Below are positions 1 through 7,198 of a DNA stretch of 64,000 nt, one piece after another (within the stretch, counting starts at the first letter, position 1; every line of letters starts with the position of its first letter). The notes under the pieces are model-generated. The model saw only the letters and a program-made list of their open reading frames with translations. It had not been told where the DNA came from and did not search any database. Both the position numbers and the translations under genes were made by a program. Location of the stretch: the NCBI GenBank assembly GCA_027050775.1, contig JALUBH010000025.1:36457-100456 (forward strand), in the 5' to 3' direction. Source of the DNA: Campylobacteraceae bacterium (GTDB lineage Bacteria > Campylobacterota > Campylobacteria > Campylobacterales > Sulfurospirillaceae).

Positions 1-717
1 ATCAATGGTATTAGAAGATCTTGTTATTGATACGCCGTTAAAAGTAGCATCTAAATCTCCAGCTTTTTGTATGTTTGTCATTGTCAAGTTGGTGTCATTG
101 CTATCGTCGCTATCACTATTGTTATCGGTTGTTACTGTTATGGCATTATCTGCTCCAGTATCCGTTGATTTTAAAACGAGTTTATAGGGATTGTCCCCCC
201 CTACATTTAATAAAGAAGCTGTTATTTTACCGTCGGTTGCACCGTAAACCTCATTTTTGAATTCATTAATTGTTGTATCAGATGTTACCGCTATATCGTA
301 TGTGTTTCCATCTATTGCAAGGTGTATCGTATCATCAGCAGTTGCAAAGGTATCCGTTGTTTTATTGAAAGCTTGGCTCTCATTGATATCTCTTTTTGCT
401 AATGTTGAGACATCAAATGTAAAGTCTTGAGGTTCTGTACCATCCTCGGCACTAACAGATATCCCAGTATTTGAAGATGTAACAGTTCTTTTTAAATAGC
501 TTGTTTCATCTGACAAGGTACTTGTGGCAGATTTTAAAGATGCCGTCATTGTTGTTAAAATTGATAAATCGTTTAATTTTGTTTTGTTTTGTGCGATTTG
601 GTTATCAATCGGTTTTATGATTACGCTTTCATCGGCTTTTCTTAATTTGTCGATTACACTATAGCTAAGCACACCATTGCTTCCGATTCCAAGCGAGCTT
701 ATAGGGGGAGTTGCCAT
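1..717 (-). CDS. fliD: Flagellar filament cap protein FliD, N-terminal part (cut by window edge)
   Basis: FliD caps the growing flagellar filament and assembles flagellin subunits outside the cell. The frame runs open from an ATG at 717 to base 1 (239 codons), so the C-terminal half lies outside the window. The translation starts MATPPISSLGIGSNG, typical of the FliD D0 segment, and near its visible end carries ATFNGVSITRSSNTI, the conserved motif of the FliD N-terminal domain. The middle is rich in Asp, Thr and Ser, as surface-exposed domains often are. It lies 4 bp downstream of flaG on the same strand, so the pair is probably one transcript from the sigma-28 promoter at 1112-1138. Confidence 0.93.
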   Translation of the reverse strand, partial: MATPPISSLGIGSNGVLSYSVIDKLRKADESVIIKPIDNQIAQNKTKLNDLSILTTMTASLKSATSTLSDETSYLKRTVTSSNTGISVSAEDGTEPQDFTFDVSTLAKRDINESQAFNKTTDTFATADDTIHLAIDGNTYDIAVTSDTTINEFKNEVYGATDGKITASLLNVGGDNPYKLVLKSTDTGADNAITVTTDNNSDSDDSNDTNLTMTNIQKAGDLDATFNGVSITRSSNTID

Positions 718-721
718 TTAT

Positions 722-1081
722 TTATCCTTTCTTATCAAAAATCATACCAACTATCTCTTTCATTTTTTCAGAAAGCTTCATGGCTTCCTCTGTTGGTATT
801 TTTCTTATTACTTTTCCGGTGCTTTTTTCGATAACATTTACAAACATGATATCAATCTTGTCATTAAAACCAAATTTGATATTTGTATCCAATGATTTCA
901 TATGTTCATTTAGATGTTTAATAGTATTATCTAGTTTTAGTTTCATATCTTTTGGATTTAAAGATTGTTTTTTATTTACATCTGCATTTTGCTCTACTTT
1001 CTCAACTGATCTTCTTGTGTGCATTGAAGTATCGATTGTAGGTTGAGTAACTTGTTTATTTGTAGCACTAAATACATCCAT
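722..1081 (-). CDS. flaG: FlaG family flagellar protein
   Basis: A 119-residue cytosolic-looking protein of the FlaG family, which influences filament length in related bacteria by a mechanism that is not settled. The first 45 residues are polar and low in complexity. The conserved C-terminal half contains FGFNDKIDIMFVNVIEKSTGKVIR followed by KIPTEEAMKLSEKMKEIVG; only part is quoted exactly: the family core is VIRKIPTEEAMKL. It sits directly before fliD, the usual order in flagellar gene clusters. An RBS (GGAGGAC, read on the minus strand) precedes the ATG at 1081. Expression is expected with late flagellar genes because of the sigma-28 site upstream. Confidence 0.9.
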   Translation of the reverse strand: MDVFSATNKQVTQPTIDTSMHTRRSVEKVEQNADVNKKQSLNPKDMKLKLDNTIKHLNEHMKSLDTNIKFGFNDKIDIMFVNVIEKSTGKVIRKIPTEEAMKLSEKMKEIVGMIFDKKG

Positions 1082-1111
1082 TTTGTCCTCCTTGACATTT
1101 ATCTAATATGT

Positions 1112-1138
1112 AAATCGGCTAGATAATTTATTTATTTA
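1112..1138 (-). promoter_or_regulatory. Sigma-28 (FliA) promoter of flaG-fliD
   Basis: On the minus strand TAAA (1138-1135) is followed after exactly 15 bp by GCCGATTT (1119-1112). This matches the FliA consensus TAAA-N15-GCCGATAA at 10 of 12 positions. It lies 31 bp upstream of the flaG ATG. The same spacing appears before flgM and flgL in this window, which strengthens the call. Confidence 0.82.
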
Positions 1139-1148
1139 GAGCAATATT

Positions 1149-1159
1149 ATGATAAAATA
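1149..1159 (+). promoter_or_regulatory. Probable -10 region for the 1259-2180 gene pair
   Basis: TATGATAAAAT resembles the extended AT-rich -10 boxes that recur before housekeeping genes here (for example GATAAAAT before gatB and leuD). No -35 hexamer is obvious, as is usual for sigma-70 promoters of this phylum. It would give a leader of about 90 nt. Confidence 0.4.
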
Positions 1160-1258
1160 ACCAACCTTAAACACTTTTTCTCGAAAAGTTTTACTTTTTT
1201 GTAGCTTTTAAGAGGTTATAAGGATAGAAAATAACAAAAAATTAGAGTGAGTTTCGAA

Positions 1259-1618
1259 ATGAAAATAGCATTAGCTTGTAATTCTTTGCTTTTAACCAAG
1301 TCTTTAGAGATTTTTTTGAAAAAAAATCTTACTTCTTATAAAAAATGTGATTTTGTTATAAGTGATCAAAAAATGGAGATAGAAAAACCTCTGTTTTTGA
1401 TTTCTGATGATATGTCAAATTTGCAAGTTCCATTTTCCGAGTCTTCTTTGATGATAGAATTAGATAAATTTTATGTTTCTTTAACATCAGACAAGGTACC
1501 GCAGAATGAAAATTCAAAAATTATAGGTGATGAGGTAAAAGAGAAGATAGATTTTCTAACAAAAAAGTTTAGAGACGACTTGATTGAGGTCATGCAAGAA
1601 TATTATGAAAAAAAATGA
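1259..1618 (+). CDS. Conserved-looking small protein of unknown function upstream of rsmD
   Basis: I do not recognise this 119-residue protein. It begins MKIALACNSLLLTKSLEIFLKK and ends with a charged, probably helical segment (KKFRDDLIEVMQEYYEKK). No signal peptide or membrane segment is visible. I chose ATG 1259 because GAGTGAG lies 7 bp upstream; an in-frame GTG at 1247 would add four residues but lacks a suitable RBS. Its end overlaps the start of rsmD by 14 bp, so the two are translationally linked. The N-terminus looks like a beta strand-helix of a receiver-like or Rossmann-like fold, but that is only an impression. Confidence 0.6.
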   Translation: MKIALACNSLLLTKSLEIFLKKNLTSYKKCDFVISDQKMEIEKPLFLISDDMSNLQVPFSESSLMIELDKFYVSLTSDKVPQNENSKIIGDEVKEKIDFLTKKFRDDLIEVMQEYYEKK

Positions 1619-2180
1619 AATATATGCAACTGTAACGGCAGGAAAATATAAGGGCAAAAAACTTAAACTCCCCTCCCTTGAAAGTACGAGAAGTACAAAA
1701 TCAATCCTAAAAGAGTCATATTTCAATACGGTGCAGTTTGATATCATTGATGAAGCTTTTGTAGAAGTATTTGCAGGAAGTGGTTCCATGGGATTGGAGG
1801 CACTAAGTAGAGGCGCATCTCATGCCTATTTTATAGAAAAAGACAGTAAAGCATTTGCAATTTTAAAGAAAAATTGTGATTTTATAGATGCTAAGAGTAC
1901 AACTTGTAAAAGAGCAGATAGTTTTGAGTATTTCGCGGAGTTTCTACAAGGCTCTACATGTAGAGCCTTTTTTTACTTTGATCCACCGTTTTGTATAAGA
2001 GACGGAATGGATGAGATATATGAAAAAGTCTATCACCTTATAGAACAAATTCCTAAAAATAGAGCAAATCTTATCACCATAGAGCATATGAGCTCTTATA
2101 AACTCCCTGAAAGTTTAGGTATATATTTGTTACGCAAAACAAAGAAATTTGGAAAAAGTTCACTATCATACTATGGCTAA
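1605..2180 (+). CDS. rsmD: 16S rRNA (guanine(966)-N(2))-methyltransferase RsmD
   Basis: RsmD methylates G966 of 16S rRNA using S-adenosylmethionine. The 191-residue product has the family's N-terminal ITAGKYKGKKL-like segment (here VTAGKYKGKKLKLP), the STRSTKSILKESYFN motif, the SAM site VEVFAGSGSMGLEALSRGA, and the catalytic DPPF. I use ATG 1605; the longer TTG-started frame from 1584 is unlikely because RsmD proteins begin close to the strand that reads VTAGKYKG. A 22-bp perfect palindrome followed by seven T lies inside the gene, adding GSTCRA in the loop just before the DPPF strand. This loop varies in length in the family, so the enzyme is probably intact. Confidence 0.9.
   Translation: MKKNEIYATVTAGKYKGKKLKLPSLESTRSTKSILKESYFNTVQFDIIDEAFVEVFAGSGSMGLEALSRGASHAYFIEKDSKAFAILKKNCDFIDAKSTTCKRADSFEYFAEFLQGSTCRAFFYFDPPFCIRDGMDEIYEKVYHLIEQIPKNRANLITIEHMSSYKLPESLGIYLLRKTKKFGKSSLSYYG
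1948..1974 (+). repeat. Intragenic palindrome (copy 1 of the CTCTACATGTAGAG family), terminator-like
   Basis: Bases 1948-1969 form a perfect 22-bp palindrome whose centre is CTCTACATGTAGAG (1952-1965), directly followed by T residues to 1974. The structure looks like a Rho-independent terminator on the plus strand but lies within rsmD, where it encodes GSTCRAF. It is one of four exact copies of the 14-mer in the window. Confidence 0.85.
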
Positions 2181-2183
2181 TTT

Positions 2184-2218
2184 TTTGTAACCATTTTGTT
2201 ATCAAGTTTTTATACAAT
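2184..2218 (+). promoter_or_regulatory. PHO-box-like direct repeat and -10 of the pst operon
   Basis: Two 11-bp direct repeats, TTTGTAACCAT (2184-2194) and TTTGTTATCAA (2195-2205), are followed by a -10-like TATACAAT (2211-2218). The 11-bp period and the position where a -35 box would be are typical of PhoB-class activator sites. The operon it precedes encodes its own PhoB-like regulator. The site is seen in the sequence; binding by PhoB is inferred. Confidence 0.6.
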
Positions 2219-2248
2219 TTCATCGTAATCTTTAAAAGGAGAATTTTG

Positions 2249-3256
2249 ATGAGAAAAATAGTTTCGATAACAGTTGCAAGTGCTTTATGTACTGCAACTT
2301 TGATGGCAGGAGGCCTTATAAAAGGCGATGGTTCTAGTTTTGTACTTCCTATAAACCAAGCATGGTCAAAAGCTTACTATAAAGCCACAGGAAAACAAGT
2401 ACAATATAATGGCGGAGGAAGCGGAAAAGGTATCAAAGATGCGACTGCTAGATTGGTTGACTTTGGTGGAACTGATGCTCCTTTGACTCCAAGACGACAA
2501 GCAAGCAAAAAAATGCTACAATTTCCAGCTATCATAGGTGCCACTGTTATGGCATATAACTTACCGGGTATTAAGAGTGGAGAGCTAAAACTAAGTGATA
2601 AGGCTATAGTGGCTATCGCAAATGGAAATGTAAAGTATTGGGATAATCCAATGCTAAAAGTTACAAATGAAAACTTAAATCTTCCACATAAAAAGATAGT
2701 TTTTGCAAGGAGAAGTGATGCTTCGGGAACAACTTGGAACTTTACATTTTTTCTCTCAAGCGTAAGTACAAAGTGGAGAAGACAATATGGCGTCAAAAAG
2801 ACAATCAACTGGCCAAGTAACAATGTCGGTGGCAAAGGAAACCCGGGTGTAAGCTCAATCATAAAGCAGACTCCCTACTCAATCGGTTATATAGAGTATG
2901 CTTATGCAGTAGAGTCAAATGCAAAAGTAGCAACTGTTGAAAACAGAGATGGATACTTTGTAAAACCAAGCATGAAGACATTTCAAGCGGCAGCTGCCGG
3001 AGCTGATTTTGATCCTGCCAAAGGTTTCTATGCAGTTATAGGCTATCCTAGCGGAAAAAATTCTTATCCATTGGTAGCTAGCACATTTATCATCATGCCA
3101 AAAGAGAAAATCGCAAAAGACAAACAAATCACAGCATTTTATAGTTGGGCATTTGATAATGGTGCAAATATAGCAAGTAAGCTGTTTTATGTTCCACTTC
3201 CAAAGAGTTTAACAGATAAAATCAAAAAGTACTGGAAAGCTAACGGAGTATATTAG
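2249..3256 (+). CDS. pstS: Phosphate ABC transporter, periplasmic phosphate-binding protein PstS
   Basis: PstS captures inorganic phosphate in the periplasm for the PstCAB importer. The 335-residue product starts with a Sec signal peptide (MRKIVSITVASALCTATLMA). Phosphate-site segments are visible: GDGSSFVLP, YNGGGSGKGIKDATARLVDFGGTDAPL in part, and RSDASGTTWNFT. ATG 2249 has AAGGAG 7 bp upstream; the TTG three bases earlier is not needed. It is the first gene of pstSCAB-phoU-phoB-phoR and lies directly behind the PHO-box-like repeat, so it should be induced by phosphate starvation. Confidence 0.95.
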   Translation: MRKIVSITVASALCTATLMAGGLIKGDGSSFVLPINQAWSKAYYKATGKQVQYNGGGSGKGIKDATARLVDFGGTDAPLTPRRQASKKMLQFPAIIGATVMAYNLPGIKSGELKLSDKAIVAIANGNVKYWDNPMLKVTNENLNLPHKKIVFARRSDASGTTWNFTFFLSSVSTKWRRQYGVKKTINWPSNNVGGKGNPGVSSIIKQTPYSIGYIEYAYAVESNAKVATVENRDGYFVKPSMKTFQAAAAGADFDPAKGFYAVIGYPSGKNSYPLVASTFIIMPKEKIAKDKQITAFYSWAFDNGANIASKLFYVPLPKSLTDKIKKYWKANGVY

Positions 3257-3258
3257 TC

Positions 3259-4254
3259 TTGAATAGAGAACTTATATTTAAAAGGGTTGCATTTTCGAGT
3301 GCAACCCTTATCTTGGTTTTACTCCTCTCTATCTTCATTATGCTTTTTGTTTCGGCAAAACCTGCTATGAGCGAGTATGGACTCCATTTCTTGGTTGAAA
3401 GTAACTGGGGAAAGATAGTTAAGATCAAATCTGACAAATCAAAAGCAATCTCCCAAAAGACAAAACGGAGTGCAGATAAGAGTGATGATCTTTTTGCAGA
3501 TGAAGATTCACCTATGTTCTCAGACCAAACGATGCCTGGCAACGACCAATCCGAACAAGTTGTTAAAACTAAAACCATATATGGAGGATTTGTTCCTATT
3601 ATGGGAACTATACTCTCCACTCTCATCGCTATGGTATTTTCTATGCCGATAGCCATGGGAATAGCTGTATTTTTATCTGAAATTGCACCAAAGATCATCG
3701 TCAAACCAGTAGGTATCGCCATAGAGTTGCTAGCAGCGATTCCTAGTATTATCTACGGCATGTGGGGACTGTTCTATTTTGCACCGTTGATACAAAAAGT
3801 TATAGGAGGCTCGCAAATATCGCTCTTAACAGCCGGTTTAGTTTTGGGGATTATGATTTTGCCATTTATGGCAGCCATCACTAGAGACGCTATGAATACA
3901 ACTCCTGATGTTCTGAAAGAGTCGGCATATTCACTTGGAGCTACAAAGTTTGAAGTCGTCAAAGATATCATATTTCCTTATGCAAAAGTAGGCATCATAG
4001 GCTCTGTGATTTTATCGCTAGGAAGGGCTCTTGGAGAGACTATGGCAGTTGCATTTTTGATAGGCAGCGTATTTAAGATTTCAGGTTCACTCACTAGTCC
4101 TAGTATTTCGATTCCTGTTGTACTTGCAAATAACTTTGGTGAGGCTGATCCACAGATGATGAGCGCACTCTTTTATCTAGCTTTTATACTCTTCATACTT
4201 AGCTTTGGCATTATAGCTTTGGCAAAATTTTACTTTTTAAGAGGTAGAAGATGA
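3259..4254 (+). CDS. pstC: Phosphate ABC transporter permease PstC
   Basis: Inner-membrane permease that with PstA forms the phosphate channel. The 331-residue product has six predicted membrane segments, the PstC motif AIPSIIYGMWGLF, and the EAA loop SAYSLGATKFEVVKDIIFP. It starts at TTG 3259, with GGAG 10 bp upstream. Between the first and second membrane segments there is a long charged insert, roughly residues 50-112, rich in Lys, Asp and Ser; this loop is shorter in E. coli PstC as I remember it. The gene overlaps pstA by 4 bp (ATGA), indicating coupled translation. Confidence 0.93.
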   Translation: MNRELIFKRVAFSSATLILVLLLSIFIMLFVSAKPAMSEYGLHFLVESNWGKIVKIKSDKSKAISQKTKRSADKSDDLFADEDSPMFSDQTMPGNDQSEQVVKTKTIYGGFVPIMGTILSTLIAMVFSMPIAMGIAVFLSEIAPKIIVKPVGIAIELLAAIPSIIYGMWGLFYFAPLIQKVIGGSQISLLTAGLVLGIMILPFMAAITRDAMNTTPDVLKESAYSLGATKFEVVKDIIFPYAKVGIIGSVILSLGRALGETMAVAFLIGSVFKISGSLTSPSISIPVVLANNFGEADPQMMSALFYLAFILFILSFGIIALAKFYFLRGRR

Positions 4255-5057
4255 AGAGATTGATGATAAACAAGATAGTGCTTCTACTCTCAACTTTTGC
4301 AGCGATTATAGGGTTGGTTTTTCTAGCTTGGATTTTGACGACACTATTTTTAAAAGGAATTGATGCTATAAATTGGACGCTTTTTACAAAAGATTTGATA
4401 GATGGTGGACTTAGAAACTTGATATTCGGTCAGTTTGTGATGGCTCTTGTAGCTACGATTATAGGAGTTCCTCTAGGCATGCTCGCAGGTATATATCTAA
4501 GAGAGTATGGTAGGGGCGTGTATGTAAATATCATAAGAGATTTAAATGACATTATGATGAGTGCACCCTCTATCGTCATCGGTTCTTTTGTTTTTGTCGT
4601 TGTTGTTGTGCCAAGCGGAGGCATAAATGGCTGGGCAGGCTCAATCGCACTTGCTATTATGCTTATACCCATCGTTGTGAGCACGACTGACAATATGCTC
4701 TCGCTAGTTCCAACTGAGCTAAGAGAGGCTGGAATTGCACTTGGTGGAAGTAAACATAAGGTAGTTCTCGATATTGTATTAAAAGCCGCAAAAGTTGGTT
4801 TAATGACAGGTATTTTACTAGCATTTGCAAGAATTATAGGTGAGACTGCACCACTTCTTTTTACTTCAGGAACAAATAGCTTCTGGACGACAAATTTGAA
4901 CAATGCTTTTCCATCTTTGACTGTGAGTATATACGATTTGGCAAACTTTCCGACGGATAAAGCGAGAAATTTGGCATGGGCAGCATCGTTTATATTGACG
5001 ATAACGGTTTTGATTATAAATTTAGTTGGAAGATTTATTACAAGAGATAAAGGATAA
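4251..5057 (+). CDS. pstA: Phosphate ABC transporter permease PstA
   Basis: Second permease subunit of the high-affinity phosphate importer. The 268-residue protein has six hydrophobic segments and the expected motifs: MSAPSIVIGSFVF in the middle, the EAA loop AGIALGGSKHKVVLDIVLKAA, and GETAPLLFT, characteristic of PstA. The ATG overlaps the pstC stop and pstB follows after 3 bp. Nothing unusual is visible in it. Confidence 0.94.
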   Translation: MKRLMINKIVLLLSTFAAIIGLVFLAWILTTLFLKGIDAINWTLFTKDLIDGGLRNLIFGQFVMALVATIIGVPLGMLAGIYLREYGRGVYVNIIRDLNDIMMSAPSIVIGSFVFVVVVVPSGGINGWAGSIALAIMLIPIVVSTTDNMLSLVPTELREAGIALGGSKHKVVLDIVLKAAKVGLMTGILLAFARIIGETAPLLFTSGTNSFWTTNLNNAFPSLTVSIYDLANFPTDKARNLAWAASFILTITVLIINLVGRFITRDKG

Positions 5058-5060
5058 GAG

Positions 5061-5852
5061 ATGGCAAAAGAGTTGATAATGGATATAAAAGATTTTTCTT
5101 TTAAGTACGCAGGAGCACCAAAACCTTCCTTAATGAATATAAATCTACCCGTATATAAAAATAAAATAACAGCGATGATTGGACCTAGTGGATGTGGTAA
5201 ATCCACACTTTTAAGGTCAATAAACAGAATACATGATCTCTATCCGAACAACGAATATACAGGAGAGATAAATCTTTTGAATATCCAAAAAAATGAATTT
5301 GAAAATATACTTGATATAAAAAAAGAGAATGAGTTTATCAAGCTAAGACAAAGAGTCGGTATGATTTTCCAAAAACCGACACCATTTCCTATGAGCATAT
5401 ATGACAATGTAGCCTATGGTTTGAGATTGTCAGGTTTAAAAGATAAAAATATATTGGACGAAAAAGTTGAGAAAGCGCTAAAGGGTGCTGCTATCTGGGA
5501 TGAAACCAAGGACAGGCTCAAAGAGAGTGCCATGGGCATGAGTGGCGGACAACAACAAAGACTCTGTATAGCAAGAGCAGTTGCGCTGAAGCCTGAGGTG
5601 ATACTTTTTGATGAGCCTACAAGTGCACTTGACCCGATATCCACTAAAGCGATAGAGGAGTTGATAAGTGAACTAAAAGAGTTTGTATCTATCGTCATAG
5701 TTACGCACAATATGCAACAAGCCAGCCGCTTGAGTGATTTTACGGCTTTTATGTATATTGGAGAGTTGATAGAGTATAATAAAACCGATAAAATTTTTCT
5801 AAATCCAAAAGAGAAACTAACAGAAGACTACATAACAGGGAGATTTGGATAA
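5061..5852 (+). CDS. pstB: Phosphate ABC transporter ATP-binding protein PstB
   Basis: ATPase that powers PstCA. The 263-residue protein has Walker [12 protein letters not shown] (about residue 41), Q-loop [16 protein letters not shown], signature MSGGQQQRL, Walker [14 protein letters not shown] and the switch histidine in [22 protein letters not shown] is diagnostic for PstB among ABC ATPases. Its stop codon overlaps the phoU start (TAATG), so PstB and PhoU are translated together. Confidence 0.96.
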   Translation: MAKELIMDIKDFSFKYAGAPKPSLMNINLPVYKNKITAMIGPSGCGKSTLLRSINRIHDLYPNNEYTGEINLLNIQKNEFENILDIKKENEFIKLRQRVGMIFQKPTPFPMSIYDNVAYGLRLSGLKDKNILDEKVEKALKGAAIWDETKDRLKESAMGMSGGQQQRLCIARAVALKPEVILFDEPTSALDPISTKAIEELISELKEFVSIVIVTHNMQQASRLSDFTAFMYIGELIEYNKTDKIFLNPKEKLTEDYITGRFG

Positions 5853-6517
5853 TGTTAAAAAATTACAAAGAGATACTAGATAAATCAAGAAAGAGAGTTT
5901 TGGATTTTGCATCTATGATTTTAGATGCTTGTGAATTAACAATGGATGCTTTTAAAAATGGAGATATTCAAAAGGCAAATGATGCAAGAGAGATGCTGAA
6001 AAACGCTCATTCCATAAATAGTAAAATAGACAATGAAATTATAAAAACTCTAGCACTATTTTCGCCCGAAGCAAGAGATCTTAGGATCGTTATAGCCCAC
6101 TTAAAAATAGCAAGTGAGTTAACCCGTATAAGTGATTATGTAAGAAGTTGTGCAAAAAGTATAAAGATGCAAATAAGCGGTGAGTTTGACTTGAGCACTT
6201 TGAGAGATGATACTATAGCATATATGTCAAGTACACAAAAATCTCTATATTCAGCCATAGAGTCTCTTAAAACAGACTCAAATAGTAGGCTTGAAGAGTT
6301 ATATAGGGCAGTAAATGTTGAAGAGTCAAAATGTGATGATATACATTCTATATTGGAGCAAAATACTCTTGAGCAGATATGTTTAACGCCTGAAATGGCA
6401 AAAGATTTTATCGTTTTTTTAAAGAGCATGAGAAAATTGGAGCGCATAAGTGATAGAAGTCTAAATATAGTCAAACTCTCATTTTTTGCACAAAAGGGTG
6501 GAAAGTTAAAACTATAA
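5852..6517 (+). CDS. phoU: Phosphate transport regulator PhoU
   Basis: PhoU restrains the phosphate importer and the PhoR kinase when phosphate is plentiful. The 221-residue, all-helical product shows two PhoU repeats, each with an acidic metal-binding helix; the segments RDLRIVIAHLKIASELTRISDY and MRKLERISDRSLNI are typical and are quoted only in part here: LKIASELTRISDY and LERISDRSLNI. It overlaps pstB by one base and precedes phoB by 9 bp. The order pst-phoU-phoB-phoR means that sensor, regulator and transporter form one unit. Confidence 0.92.
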   Translation: MLKNYKEILDKSRKRVLDFASMILDACELTMDAFKNGDIQKANDAREMLKNAHSINSKIDNEIIKTLALFSPEARDLRIVIAHLKIASELTRISDYVRSCAKSIKMQISGEFDLSTLRDDTIAYMSSTQKSLYSAIESLKTDSNSRLEELYRAVNVEESKCDDIHSILEQNTLEQICLTPEMAKDFIVFLKSMRKLERISDRSLNIVKLSFFAQKGGKLKL

Positions 6518-6526
6518 GGTTATTAG

Positions 6527-7198
6527 ATGAGTACATTGATTGTTGTTATAGAAGATGAAGAGGATTTGCTCGAACTTTTAGAATACAGATTGACAAAAGA
6601 GGGTTATGAAGTGGTCGGCTTCTTGTCTGCTAAAAAAGTAGAAGATTTTTTAGAACAAGAGGAGCCTGATTTGCTTATGGTCGATAGAAATCTTCCTGGT
6701 GTTGAGGGGAGTGAATTTGTCAAGCAGATGAGAGAGAAGGGATATCGAATGCCTGTGATTTTTGTCTCTGCCAAAGATGCTAATAGTGATATAGAAGAGG
6801 GTTTCCTTAGAGGTGGTGACGACTATATAACAAAACCTTACAACATAAATGAACTATTACTTAGAATAAAAGCGATACTAAGAAGAACAAAAACTGCAAA
6901 CAAAGGAAAAATAGTTTATAAAGATATCTTGATCGATTTGGATTTAAGAGAAGTTTTCGTTTGTAAAAATAGAGTCAAACTTAGTAAATTAGAGTTTAAC
7001 CTTTTAAAATTTTTCATGGAAAATAAAAATATAGTCTTAAGTAGAGATGAAATTTTGGATAATGTCTGGAGAGATAAAGATGCAAGAAATGAAAAAACAC
7101 TGAATGTTACGGTAAACAGATTGAAAAAAAGAGTGGAGTTGATAAAAAACAGCAATTATATTTCCCCTATCAGAGGTGTAGGATATAAATTTTGTTGA
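6527..7198 (+). CDS. phoB: PhoB-like response regulator of the phosphate operon
   Basis: OmpR/PhoB-family two-component regulator of 223 residues. The receiver domain has the acidic pocket EDEED, the phospho-acceptor aspartate in LLMVDRNLPG (about residue 53), the SAKD switch and the KPYN lysine. The C-terminal winged helix contains LSKLEFNLLKFFMEN, LSRDEILDNVW and the wing RGVGYKF. Its place directly behind phoU and before a sensor kinase makes it the phosphate regulator; phoB is assigned by context rather than by residues unique to PhoB. It would bind the repeat at 2184-2205. Confidence 0.82.
   Translation: MSTLIVVIEDEEDLLELLEYRLTKEGYEVVGFLSAKKVEDFLEQEEPDLLMVDRNLPGVEGSEFVKQMREKGYRMPVIFVSAKDANSDIEEGFLRGGDDYITKPYNINELLLRIKAILRRTKTANKGKIVYKDILIDLDLREVFVCKNRVKLSKLEFNLLKFFMENKNIVLSRDEILDNVWRDKDARNEKTLNVTVNRLKKRVELIKNSNYISPIRGVGYKFC

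Noticed and set aside
1247..1258. GTG start at 1247 for the small gene before rsmD, and TTG 1584 for rsmD.
   Set aside because: Neither has a properly spaced RBS, and the ATG starts at 1259 and 1605 fit the expected protein beginnings.
2377..2862. Long antisense frame (161 codons) opposite pstS, and similar antisense frames opposite pstA, rpoD and acnB.
   Set aside because: They lie entirely inside strongly conserved genes and show no recognisable protein features; they are shadows of biased codon use.
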